From Bradyrhizobium sp. Ash2021 (GTDB lineage Bacteria; Pseudomonadota; Alphaproteobacteria; Rhizobiales; Xanthobacteraceae), in contig NZ_CP100604.1 of NCBI RefSeq assembly GCF_031202265.1, forward strand, positions 7,174,501 to 7,238,500: a stretch of DNA of 64,000 nucleotides, given 5' to 3'. The notes beneath the pieces are model-generated. The model was not told the origin of the DNA. It searched no databases and worked only from the letters and a program-made list of their open reading frames with translations. A program made the position numbers and the translations under genes. This document shows positions 17,873-27,098 of the stretch, piece after piece. The number at the start of each line of letters is the position of its first letter. The stretch's first letter is position 1.

Positions 17873-19447
17873 ATGTCCGCGTTTGTTATTCTGGATTCCA
17901 TCTCCCTCACCACGCCTGACGGACGCACGCTATTCGACGGACTGACGCTTGCGCTCGGGCGCGAGCGAACCGGCCTGGTCGGACGCAACGGTTGCGGCAA
18001 GTCGACGCTGCTGCATCTGATCGCGGGCGGAATCGAACCGGCGATCGGGTCGATGCAACGCACAGGCTCGATCGGCATGCTGGCCCAGCTTGCGGATGAG
18101 CGCCAATCCGTCAGCCAGGCGCTTGGCGTCGCCGGCGATCTCGCGCGCATGCGGCGGCTCGAACAGGGCGACGGCTCGCTCGACGATGCCGCCCAGGCCG
18201 ACTGGACGCTGGAGACCCGGCTGCAAGCCGCGTTGATGGAAACCGGTCTGCCTGATTTGGCGCTGGATCGTCCGATCGCCTCCCTGAGTGGCGGCGAACG
18301 CACGCGGGTGGCGCTCACACGTCTCCTGATCGAGGCCCCGGACCTGCTGCTGCTGGACGAGCCGACCAACAATCTCGACGCCGACGGAAGGCTGGCGGTG
18401 GCGCAATTGCTCGAACGCTGGCAAGGCGGCGTCATCGTCGCCAGCCACGACCGCGCGCTGCTGGAGCACGTCGATCGCATCATTGAACTGACGCCGATCG
18501 GCGTCACGCTGTTCGGCGGCGCGTGGAGCGCCTTTGCCGGACAACGCGATGCCGCGAGAGCCCGCGCCGAGGCGGATCTTGATCGTGCCTCGGATGCCTT
18601 TCGCAACACCGAGCGCGCCGTTCAGAAAGCAAAGGAGAAGAAGGCGCGCCGCGACAAGGCCGGTCGCGCCTGGCGCGCCAAGGGCATCGAGGACAAGATG
18701 TTCATGGACCGGGAGAAGGAGCGCGCCGAAAACAGCAGCGCGCGCGACAGCCGTCTCGCCGACCGCCTGATCGGCGACCGCGCGCAAGCGCTCGAGGAAG
18801 CCCGCGCGCGGGTCGAAATATTGACGCCGCTGGCGATCGATCTGCCGGACACCGCGCTGCCGGCCGGTCGCGAACTCGTCAGCTTCAGCGACGTGGCGAT
18901 GGCGTTCGACGGCCGCGCCTTGTTCGGCCCGCTGTCATTCGCGGTGCGCGGCCCCGAGCGGATCGCGATCCGCGGCGCCAACGGCACCGGCAAGAGCACG
19001 CTGCTTCGGCTCATCGCCGGAGAGCTCAAGCCCAGCGCCGGAACCATCCACCGCCCGACCGATCGCGTCGCCGTACTCGACCAGCATGTCGGCCTGCTCG
19101 ATCAAGCCTCAAGCATCCTCGATAATCTCCGCCGGCTGAATCCTGACCTGTCCGGCAATGATGCGCACGCAGCGCTGGCGCGGTTTGCCTTCCGCAACAA
19201 GGCGGCGTTGCAGATATCAGGCACGCTCAGCGGCGGCGAGCGCCTGCGCGCGGGACTGGCCTGCGTGTTCGCAAGACCGCAGCCGCCGTTCCTGTTGCTG
19301 CTGGACGAACCGACCAACCATCTCGATCTCGCCTCGATCGAAGAGCTGGAAACTGCGCTGCGCGAATTCGACGGCGCGCTGATCGCGGTCAGCCACGACA
19401 CGACATTTTTGCAGGCGATCGGGATCGAGCGGGAGATTATGCTTTAA
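17873..19447 (+). CDS. ABC-F family ATPase
   Basis: A 524-residue soluble protein with two ABC cassettes and no membrane domain. Walker A motifs are GRNGCGKST and GANGTGKST; signatures are LSGGERTR and LSGGERLR; Walker B motifs are LLLLDEPTNN and LLLLDEPTNH. A basic linker with a long helix (about 225-285) lies between them, as in ribosome-binding ABC-F proteins. The family resolves stalled ribosomes or gives antibiotic protection; which applies here is not visible. GGAAG precedes the ATG. Confidence 0.92.
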   Translation: MSAFVILDSISLTTPDGRTLFDGLTLALGRERTGLVGRNGCGKSTLLHLIAGGIEPAIGSMQRTGSIGMLAQLADERQSVSQALGVAGDLARMRRLEQGDGSLDDAAQADWTLETRLQAALMETGLPDLALDRPIASLSGGERTRVALTRLLIEAPDLLLLDEPTNNLDADGRLAVAQLLERWQGGVIVASHDRALLEHVDRIIELTPIGVTLFGGAWSAFAGQRDAARARAEADLDRASDAFRNTERAVQKAKEKKARRDKAGRAWRAKGIEDKMFMDREKERAENSSARDSRLADRLIGDRAQALEEARARVEILTPLAIDLPDTALPAGRELVSFSDVAMAFDGRALFGPLSFAVRGPERIAIRGANGTGKSTLLRLIAGELKPSAGTIHRPTDRVAVLDQHVGLLDQASSILDNLRRLNPDLSGNDAHAALARFAFRNKAALQISGTLSGGERLRAGLACVFARPQPPFLLLLDEPTNHLDLASIEELETALREFDGALIAVSHDTTFLQAIGIEREIML

Positions 19448-19489
19448 GGTGTGATCGCTTGGGTTGAAGAGACACGCCTGTCTTAACCC

Positions 19490-19609
19490 CGTCATTGCGA
19501 GCAGAGCGAAGCAATCCGTCCCTCCACCAAAAGAAAGAATGAATTGCTTCGTCGCGGAGCCTGTCATCGGGCGCGCATTCGCGCGACCCGTTGGCTCCTC
19601 GCAATGACG
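19490..19609. repeat. Palindromic repeat, second copy of the CGTCATTGCGAG family
   Basis: Outer arms CGTCATTGCGAG and CTCGCAATGACG match the element at 4102-4186. The centre carries an extra hairpin-forming insert of about 35 bases with GGGCGCGCATTCGCGCGACC. It lies between convergent genes and may form a strong bidirectional hairpin. Confidence 0.82.
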
Positions 19610-19687
19610 ACCCAATTCTACGGCTGCGATTCAGATGCTCGAGGCGACAGCGATGAGTCGAGCCCAGCGTCAATCTGCCGTCAGAAC

Positions 19688-22600
19688 CTAATTGCTGTTC
19701 TGCAACGCCGGCCGTTGCGGCGGCGGATTGGCGACTTGCGGCGTCAGCGACAGCGGCGGCCGCGGTCGCAGCTTCAGCACGCCGGGCGCCGGCTTGACGT
19801 CGATCGGCGGCGGCAGCGGCGCCACCTGCGGCTGGCTCGCCACCGACGGCGGCGGTGGCGGCGCATTGACGACCGGCGGCACCAATGGCGGCCGCGGCGC
19901 GACGACCCTGGGCTTCGGCAGCGGCCTGCGCGGCGGCGGCACGTCGGTGAGCGGCGGGCTGGCAGGATTGGCCTCGGGCGTCGCCGGCGCTGGCTCGGTC
20001 GGCTGCGGGATCGCAACCGGGGCCGGCGTCGGCATCTGTGGTGGCGGTTCGCCGCGCTCGATCGCATCCAGCCGCCGTGTTTCGCGGTCGATCGTCCGCA
20101 CCGCCAGCCAGGACGACAGAGCGGTCACATCGATGGTGCGATTCAACACATCGGGCGTGCCCTCGGCGAACAGCTGGATTTCCGGACGGCTGGTCGCCGT
20201 TCCGGCCGATGCCGACGCCAGCGTGGCGCGGATGTCGGCCTGATCGGCGGGAATATCGTAGCCGCCGGAGACGATGGCACGCGCGCCATTGGCATCGAGC
20301 GCGGTCGCGCCGATGCGAATCCGACCGTCCCGGATGTTGAACGGAATTTGCGCCGACGCCACCGACAGCGTGCCGGCCAGAAGCGCCGGCTCGACGAACT
20401 GCTTCAGCCTGGCGTCGTCCTTGGCCTGGCCGGCGTCGCTGGCACGGATCGCGACGTCGAAGGCGCGCGGATCGAGCCCGGCGATCACGGCGGATTCCAG
20501 CGTCACCGTGCCGCTGCCGGACAGCGCGCCGGTCAATGCCGACGCACTGCGGCCCTGGCTCGCCAGCGCCATCTGCATCGACGCGCGGCCCCTGGGCATC
20601 GCGAGGTTCCGATAACGCAGCGCCGCGCCGTCGACGCTGCTGAGCTGAACGCTCGCATTCAAGGCAATGCCGTTCGCACTTTGCCTGGCGTCGACATTGG
20701 CGGTTACTTCGCCGCCGCCGATCTTGCCCTTGAGGGCATCGAAGGTCAGCGACTGGCCGTCACCCTTGACCATGCCACTGACCGGCTGCAATTCGCTGCC
20801 GCCGGGAAGCAACCCGCGCAGCGCCTGAAACGCGATGCTGCCGCGCCAGCCCTTGGTCAGCCCGGCGCCGAGCGGCTCGGCCGCATCGTGTCCGGCGGCG
20901 CCGATCGCCAGCGCGAATACCGGCGCCAGCGAAAGCTGGTCGAGTCCGATTTCGCCCTCGATGTTTTTCTCGTCCCCCATCGTGAGCGCGACGCGGCCGC
21001 GCAAGCGCGAGCCTGCAATGATGCTGTCGAGATCGTCGAAGGTCAGCCGGTTGCCGGCCAGCGAAGCGCGCGAGAACACGCGGATGTCCTTCGCCAGCGT
21101 GTCGGACGGCCTGAGTTCGAGCAGCGGCCCGAGATCGGCGCTGCGGATCCGCAGATTGACGCTCGCCTTAGCCTCCGGCGCCCAAGGCTCGGCCGAGCCC
21201 TCGGCATCGGCATCGAGCGCCGCGCCCCACACCTTCGCCTTCAGCCGCAGCGCCGCCCGCCACGCGCCGGTGGCCGTACCCTCGAATTGCGCCGGGCCAT
21301 CGCCGGCCGCGATCGCGCGATCGAGGCCGAGCAGTGCCAGCAACGCGCGGCCCTGTTCCGATGACAGCCTGGCTCCGACGCTGATCTCGCTGCGCCCGAG
21401 CGCTTCGAGATCGACGCCGCGGATCGCAGCGATCAGCGGTGAAGCGTCCATCGTGATGTTGCCTTTGAGCTGAGGCGTGTCGACAGCTATGGCGGCTGAC
21501 GCGGCAACATGGTCGCCAGTCGTGGTTTTGCTGTTCCTGAGGAGATCGAGCGTCAGCTTGATCCGTGCCGAGCCCGGCCCCGCTCCCACCGCATTGAGCC
21601 GCGCGGCAATCGACGGCGCAAATGGTGCAACAGCTCCGGCAAGCTGTCCCAGCGACGTCGCGGTGGAATCCAGCACCAGTTTTCCGGTCGCATTGACGCG
21701 ATCGAAATTGCCGCCGCCATCCAGCATGACGCTGTCGGGCTGACCGATCTTCAACCGGTCGACGACGATCTCCTTCGGGCTGTAGCGGACCCTGGCGAAC
21801 AGCGGCCGCATTTCCTGGCCGGCGTACATCGCGCGGCCGACGTCGAGCGAAAGCTGCGCCTCATCTGGCCATTCGCCCTGCGGACCGGCGAGCGAACGCA
21901 CAAACGCCGTCGCGGCATCGAGATCGAGCCGCTCCGCCTTCAATGCCGCGTCGACCTTCGAGCCATTGTTCGCCGCACGATGCGAAACCGCGACCCGCCC
22001 GTCGACGGCGCCGCCGTCGATCTCGGCTTTCATGGCATCGATGGCAAAGCCGCCGGGCGACACCGTGACGTCGCCGCGCAGCCGCAGCGGCTTCTGGCTG
22101 CGAGAGGCGAGATCGCCGCGGCCCTGCAGCCAGGTCAGCAGCGTATCCGGATCGGAGGATTCGACGTTGAGCGCCGCCTTGAAACTGTCCGGTGAAGCGC
22201 CTTGCGCGGTCGCACCGTTCAACGACACCCGGGTGGTGCCCGGCGCGCGAAACTCCAGCCGGTGAACGGTCCAGGATTTTCCGTCGCCGGCCAGTTCAGC
22301 GGCGATATCCTGCAACGGGCGCCCGCCCAGCATGATCTGCTCGGAGGCGAATTCGATTTGTGTGGGGATCGGGGTTTGCGGAATTCCAGATAGCAGCGTG
22401 CGCAGCGCGGGCAGCACGCGAACCGGTTCGGCGGCGTTGTCCTTGCTGTCCTTGATAGTGTCCTTGACAGTGTCCTTGGCGACAAACCTGTCGGCATCGA
22501 GCTGGCGCGCCGACAGCGCGGCGTGAAGCAACGGCGAGGCACCGAAGCGAATGTCGCCGCTGCCCGAAAGCTTCAGCGCACGTTCGTCGGCGCCGTAGCT

Positions 22601-23428
22601 CACCTCGATCGCGTCGAGCCGCGCGGCCGAAGTGTCGGCCTTGACCTTGGCGGCGATGCGCCACGGCGACGACGGCACGTCGTCGGCGGTGCCTCTTTGT
22701 CCGGCGGGCACCGCGAGCGTGATCGCTCCATCGAAGCGCGGGGCCCGCGCCTCGAGCGTGAGCACGCCATCGAGATCGGCGGCGAGCGCGCGCTGGCCGG
22801 GATCGATGGTGAGATGCACGCGGGTGCCATTGCCGTCGGGACCCTGCCCGGACGAGATGCGAAACGGGTAGCGCACGCCCGACAACATGAAATTGCCGTC
22901 GCCACGGATCGCGCCAGCCAGCGAGCGCACGTCGCCGGAGAAGGCGATGTCGTTCAGTTCGATGGTGCCGCGGCTCGCCGCATCGTGCAGGGCGACGCGG
23001 CCGGTGAGATTGAGGCGGTCGATCGCCACCGATCCCAGATTGAACGGTCCGGTCGAGGCCGGCCAGTCGATCCGGCCCCTGGGATCGAGCCCGAGATCGA
23101 GCGACATGCCGTTGATGGTCAGTTCGGTGGCGCGCCACTGGGCGCGCATCAGCGCGCCCAGGCTGAATTCCACGTCGAGCTTGTCGGCGCGCACCTTGCC
23201 GAGATCGTTGGCGCCGCCGACCACCACCGAACGCAGCTGCAGCGACGGCGTCGGCAACAGCCGCGCGTCGAGCTTGCCGCCGACGCGCACCTGCGCACCG
23301 AGGATCCGCGTCGCCTCGGCCTCGAATTGCGGCCGGAACTGGTTCCAGTCGATGAAATACGGCCCGACGAGCGCGGCCAGCAGCGCAATGATAATGGCGA
23401 TTGCCAGGCCGAGCAGCGTCGTCTGCAC
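19688..23428 (-). CDS. Large AsmA-family envelope protein
   Basis: A 1246-residue protein anchored by one N-terminal membrane segment (about 4-24), followed by the AsmA opening YFIDWNQFRPQFEAEATRIL and long beta-rich repeats. The last 130 residues are Pro-rich and disordered. AsmA-like proteins are proposed bridges for phospholipid movement to the outer membrane; this is family knowledge, not seen here. I chose the GTG at 23428, which follows AGGGGAGACACC and puts the membrane segment at the very start; the longer frame to 23500 adds an unlikely leader. Confidence 0.88.
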   Translation of the reverse strand: MQTTLLGLAIAIIIALLAALVGPYFIDWNQFRPQFEAEATRILGAQVRVGGKLDARLLPTPSLQLRSVVVGGANDLGKVRADKLDVEFSLGALMRAQWRATELTINGMSLDLGLDPRGRIDWPASTGPFNLGSVAIDRLNLTGRVALHDAASRGTIELNDIAFSGDVRSLAGAIRGDGNFMLSGVRYPFRISSGQGPDGNGTRVHLTIDPGQRALAADLDGVLTLEARAPRFDGAITLAVPAGQRGTADDVPSSPWRIAAKVKADTSAARLDAIEVSYGADERALKLSGSGDIRFGASPLLHAALSARQLDADRFVAKDTVKDTIKDSKDNAAEPVRVLPALRTLLSGIPQTPIPTQIEFASEQIMLGGRPLQDIAAELAGDGKSWTVHRLEFRAPGTTRVSLNGATAQGASPDSFKAALNVESSDPDTLLTWLQGRGDLASRSQKPLRLRGDVTVSPGGFAIDAMKAEIDGGAVDGRVAVSHRAANNGSKVDAALKAERLDLDAATAFVRSLAGPQGEWPDEAQLSLDVGRAMYAGQEMRPLFARVRYSPKEIVVDRLKIGQPDSVMLDGGGNFDRVNATGKLVLDSTATSLGQLAGAVAPFAPSIAARLNAVGAGPGSARIKLTLDLLRNSKTTTGDHVAASAAIAVDTPQLKGNITMDASPLIAAIRGVDLEALGRSEISVGARLSSEQGRALLALLGLDRAIAAGDGPAQFEGTATGAWRAALRLKAKVWGAALDADAEGSAEPWAPEAKASVNLRIRSADLGPLLELRPSDTLAKDIRVFSRASLAGNRLTFDDLDSIIAGSRLRGRVALTMGDEKNIEGEIGLDQLSLAPVFALAIGAAGHDAAEPLGAGLTKGWRGSIAFQALRGLLPGGSELQPVSGMVKGDGQSLTFDALKGKIGGGEVTANVDARQSANGIALNASVQLSSVDGAALRYRNLAMPRGRASMQMALASQGRSASALTGALSGSGTVTLESAVIAGLDPRAFDVAIRASDAGQAKDDARLKQFVEPALLAGTLSVASAQIPFNIRDGRIRIGATALDANGARAIVSGGYDIPADQADIRATLASASAGTATSRPEIQLFAEGTPDVLNRTIDVTALSSWLAVRTIDRETRRLDAIERGEPPPQMPTPAPVAIPQPTEPAPATPEANPASPPLTDVPPPRRPLPKPRVVAPRPPLVPPVVNAPPPPPSVASQPQVAPLPPPIDVKPAPGVLKLRPRPPLSLTPQVANPPPQRPALQNSN

Positions 23429-23549
23429 GGTGTCTCCCCTTGAGCCCGGCGCGCGGCCGCGCCACGCAAAACTCAGCGCCGAAGCAGCCCAATATATCAA
23501 TATATAGAGACAAGTGTGGCGAAGTCACAGCAACATCGCTGTGACGGCG

Positions 23550-24785
23550 CTATCCCCAACTTGCGGGCAAGTGTTTGAGCCCGCGCAGCACAAAGGTCGG
23601 CCGCCACTCCGGGTTCTCCGCGTCATCGAGCCGCAGGTCCGGCAGCCGGCGCAGCAGGGTCGAAATCGCGATCTCCGCCTCGATCCGCGCCAGTTGGGCG
23701 CCGAGGCAGAAGTGGATGCCGCCGCCGAAGGACAGCGGCTTCACATTGGGCCGCGTGATATCGAGCCGCTCCGGCCGGTCCGGATAGACGGCCGGATCAT
23801 GGTTGGCCGACCCCAGCAGGCACAACACGCTTTCGCCCTTCGGGATTTTCTTGCCGCCGAGCTCTTCGATGTCTTCCAGCGCAACCCGGCCGGTCAACTG
23901 CACCGAGGAATCGTAACGCAGGAACTCCTCGATGGCGTTGGTGATGAGATTGGGATTGGCCTTCAACAGCGCCAGCTGATCGGGATTGCGATGCAGCGCC
24001 AATAGCCCGTTGCCGATCAGATTGACTGTGGTCTCGTGGCCGGCGCCGAACAACAGAATGATATTGGCGGTCAGTTCCTCATTGGAGAGCTTGCTGCCGT
24101 CTTCCTCGGCCTGCACCAGCTGCGTGGTCAGATCGTCGCCCGGGCTCTTCCGCCGCAGTTCGAACAGCTGATGGAAATACATCTGGGCCATGGCGTTGTT
24201 GGCATTGCCCTGCGCAATTTCGGCCGGCGTCATTGGCACCGGATCGAGGATGCGCCCACCATCGCGCGAACCGGCATAAAACACCTCGCGATGCTCCGGC
24301 GGGATTCCGAGCATGTCGCAGATAATCGTGACCGGCAGCCGGAACGCAAAGTCCTCGATCAGGTCCATCTTGCCCTGCGGGATGATGCGATCGAGCGTCT
24401 CGTCGACGATCTGCTGAATCCGCGGGCGCATGTCCTCGACCCGCCGCGCGGTGAAGGCTTTCACCACGAGGCCGCGCAGACGGGTGTGATCCGGCGGGTC
24501 CTGCTGCAGCATCCAATGGCTCATGCTGCGGAACACCGGCTCCTTCATGATGTCGGGGCCATAGCGCCGGATGGTGCGCTCGACATAATCCTTGCCGAAG
24601 CGCTTGTCGCGCAGGACCAGGCTGGCCTCGGCATGACGGCTGGCGACGAAGGCGCCATGCGCCGTCAGGTGCATCGGATCGGTGGTGCGCAGCCGCTCGT
24701 AATAGGGATAGGGGTTGCGAATGAACTCGGGCGCCAGCGGATTGAAAAGCGATTCGCCTGCTTCGGTCTGAACATGCTCGTTCAT
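23550..24785 (-). CDS. Cytochrome P450
   Basis: A 411-residue soluble class I P450. The I-helix oxygen motif is FGAGHETT, the ExxR pair is EEFLRYD, and the haem loop is FGGGIHFCLGAQLAR with the ligand at Cys360. The substrate is unknown; no ferredoxin gene is adjacent. I set the start at 24785, with GAGGTCACC just upstream. It is divergent from a TetR gene, with a perfect palindrome between them, so substrate-induced derepression is likely. Confidence 0.95.
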   Translation of the reverse strand: MNEHVQTEAGESLFNPLAPEFIRNPYPYYERLRTTDPMHLTAHGAFVASRHAEASLVLRDKRFGKDYVERTIRRYGPDIMKEPVFRSMSHWMLQQDPPDHTRLRGLVVKAFTARRVEDMRPRIQQIVDETLDRIIPQGKMDLIEDFAFRLPVTIICDMLGIPPEHREVFYAGSRDGGRILDPVPMTPAEIAQGNANNAMAQMYFHQLFELRRKSPGDDLTTQLVQAEEDGSKLSNEELTANIILLFGAGHETTVNLIGNGLLALHRNPDQLALLKANPNLITNAIEEFLRYDSSVQLTGRVALEDIEELGGKKIPKGESVLCLLGSANHDPAVYPDRPERLDITRPNVKPLSFGGGIHFCLGAQLARIEAEIAISTLLRRLPDLRLDDAENPEWRPTFVLRGLKHLPASWG

Positions 24786-24858
24786 GGTGACCTCAATTCG
24801 TTGGAGCGCTGAAACGCCTGCGCATTCTAGCACATGGCGTGTATTAATCGGGGATCGA

Positions 24859-24884
24859 AACTCGATACACTATTGTATCGAGTT
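24859..24884. promoter_or_regulatory. Perfect palindrome, likely TetR operator
   Basis: Arms AACTCGATACA and TGTATCGAGTT are exact inverse complements around a 4-base CTAT spacer. The site lies 24 bases before the tetR start and about 75 bases before the P450 start, in their shared divergent region. Size and position fit a TetR-family operator that controls both genes. Confidence 0.82.
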
Positions 24885-24907
24885 GCATTCTGCCCTAAAA
24901 TGGCAGG

Positions 24908-25519
24908 ATGTCAAGAGTTCGAACGCGACCGACCCGGGACGATACCTGCGAAAAGCTGTTCGAGGCGGCCGCGCGCGTGTTCGAGGACCAGGGCATCGGC
25001 GGCGCCAGCATCGAGGCCATTGTTGCTGCGGCCGGTTTTACCCGCGGGGCGTTCTATTCGAATTTCAAGAGTAAGGACGAGCTGATCATCGCCATGATCG
25101 AGGATCACGTCGAACAATCGATCCGGCGCAATCTCGATCTGCTCGCCAGGCACAACAACCTCGCGGACTTCCTCGACGCGCTGAAGACCATGGACCGCAG
25201 CCAGCAGGATCCGCTCGGCCGCTCTCCCCTGCTGCACATGGAGATGATCCTGTTCGTGGCGCGCGCCGAAAAGCGCAGGCCCGAACTCGCCAAGCGGCTC
25301 CGCGCCCGGCGCAAACTGATCGCCGATATCGTCGAGACGACGTCGAAGAACAGCGCCAGGAACGCCGTGTTGAACCCGACATGGACCGGCGCGATCCTGC
25401 TGGCCATGGAGGACGGTTTTCGTCTGCACCGCCTGATCGATCCGGAGACCACGCCACCCGACAGCTTCCTGCGCGCCATCAACGATCTGCGGAGAGCGAT
25501 CGGAATCGCGTCGGCCTGA
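24908..25519 (+). CDS. TetR/AcrR family repressor
   Basis: A 203-residue regulator with an N-terminal helix-turn-helix (about 14-60; GIGGASIEAIVAAAGFTRGA then FYSNF) and a helical ligand domain. The ligand is unknown. It probably represses itself and the divergent P450 gene through the 26-bp palindrome that begins 49 bases before its start. Confidence 0.93.
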   Translation: MSRVRTRPTRDDTCEKLFEAAARVFEDQGIGGASIEAIVAAAGFTRGAFYSNFKSKDELIIAMIEDHVEQSIRRNLDLLARHNNLADFLDALKTMDRSQQDPLGRSPLLHMEMILFVARAEKRRPELAKRLRARRKLIADIVETTSKNSARNAVLNPTWTGAILLAMEDGFRLHRLIDPETTPPDSFLRAINDLRRAIGIASA

Positions 25520-25528
25520 CCAAGCGCT

Positions 25529-26821
25529 TCAGGCGCCGGCGTGCGCCTTGTGCAATTGCCCGGCGACCGCGCGCACCTTGCGCGGCGAGGCCTGCCAGAT
25601 CGCCACTGCCGAGAGCAGGCTGACCACGATGCCGATCGCGAAGGCGATGCTGTAACTGCCATAGAGGTCGTGCAGGAATCCGGTCGCCCACGGACCCGCG
25701 GCGCCGCCCGCCAGCGCTGCCAGCATGATGGTGCCGAAAATGCCGCCGTAATGCTTGCCCTGGAATATTTCGAGCACCACCGCCCCCATCACCGAGGTCA
25801 GGCCATAGCCGAGCGCGCCCTGGGTGAAGACCATCAAATAGACCAGCGGCAGCACGGGCGCGTATTTCAGCGCGATCAGCGCCGCAAAGCAGATCGCAAA
25901 GCCGGCGCAGCTGATCGCCCATATCCATTCCCGCCCGATCCGGTCGGAGAGATGGCCGAGCCAGATCTGACCGGGAATCCCGAGCAGGCTGACCACGCCG
26001 AGCGCCCACACCCCGACATTGGGGCTGAACCCGATATCGAGCAGGAACTTGGTCTGGTGCACCTGCACCGCGTACCAGATGTACAGGCCGCAGAAATAGC
26101 CGAGCGCGATCCACCAGAACCGCGCGGTGCGCAGCGCGCGGCGAAGCGTCCAGTCGGTGCCGGCCCAGACCGGATCGACGATGTTCGAAACCGGTTTCGC
26201 TGAGGTGGCCGACGGCGCGGCGTCGCCATCCGCCAGCAGGCCTAAATCCTCGGGCCGCTTGCGCAGCAAAAGGTTGATCGGCGCCAGCACCACCAGGACC
26301 AGGATGCCCATCGCGGTACAGGCGGTGCGCCATCCGGTTTGCTCGATCATCAGCTGCACCCATGGCAGCAGCGTCACCGAGCCGATCCCGACGCCGGCGA
26401 AAGCAAGGCCCATGGCGAGGCCGCGGCGGCGGATGAACCAGTTCGGCAGAAACAAAGACTGACCGGAATAACCGAGGCAGACGCTGCCCGCGCCGACCAT
26501 GACGCCGATGGTGAGATAAAGATGCCAGGGCTGCGTCGTCAGCGGCGCCAGCAACAGTCCGCCGCCCATCAGCGCGACCCCGATCTCCATCACCGCGCGC
26601 GGACCGTAGCGGTCCATCATCCGGCCGATCAACGGACTGACGACGCCGGAAACCACGAAGCCGAAGGAAAACGCGCCGGCGGTGACGCCGCGTTCCCAGC
26701 CGAACTCGCCGATGATCGGCGGAAAGAACAGCGAGAACGCGGTCCGCGCATTGACGCCGATCGCCATGGTCACGAACGTCACCGCGACGATGGTCCAGCC
26801 GTAGAAGAAGGGAAGCCGCAT
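25529..26821 (-). CDS. MFS transporter, monocarboxylate/oxalate-formate type
   Basis: A 430-residue carrier with 12 predicted helices. It has the loop 2-3 motif GRMMDRYGPRAVM and the motif GLAMGLAFAGVGIG, as in the OFA/MCT-like branch. The substrate is unknown. The start at 26821 places the first helix (FFYGWTIVAVTFVTM) at residue 4; the longer frame lacks support. It converges on tetR with a 9-base gap, so it may serve the same pathway as the P450, though it is not obviously co-transcribed. Confidence 0.88.
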   Translation of the reverse strand: MRLPFFYGWTIVAVTFVTMAIGVNARTAFSLFFPPIIGEFGWERGVTAGAFSFGFVVSGVVSPLIGRMMDRYGPRAVMEIGVALMGGGLLLAPLTTQPWHLYLTIGVMVGAGSVCLGYSGQSLFLPNWFIRRRGLAMGLAFAGVGIGSVTLLPWVQLMIEQTGWRTACTAMGILVLVVLAPINLLLRKRPEDLGLLADGDAAPSATSAKPVSNIVDPVWAGTDWTLRRALRTARFWWIALGYFCGLYIWYAVQVHQTKFLLDIGFSPNVGVWALGVVSLLGIPGQIWLGHLSDRIGREWIWAISCAGFAICFAALIALKYAPVLPLVYLMVFTQGALGYGLTSVMGAVVLEIFQGKHYGGIFGTIMLAALAGGAAGPWATGFLHDLYGSYSIAFAIGIVVSLLSAVAIWQASPRKVRAVAGQLHKAHAGA

Positions 26822-27098
26822 CTGGGACCTTTCGCATGGTCTTGTTTTTGAGTGCCGGCAATTCACCGTCTCGTCCACTCCACAATGTACCTTCTGGTCA
26901 CGCCAATACCGAAGTCGATACAGTACCTATAGACGCAATTGTTGTGGTTATTGACGGCGCTCTTTTGAGACGGCGATTGCTGTTCGGCGTTCGCGGCATT
27001 TGGCCGCCAGAAACTCCAAGGGCGACATATTGCACGCGCTAAGAAAAGCTGGCAGTGTAAAGGCTTGTGAAAATGGGCCGATACAACCCGGGGCGACG

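Noticed and set aside
19544..21364. Plus-strand 606-codon frame opposite the AsmA gene
   Set aside because: It is Arg-rich, with no recognisable domain, and covers the real AsmA C-terminus.
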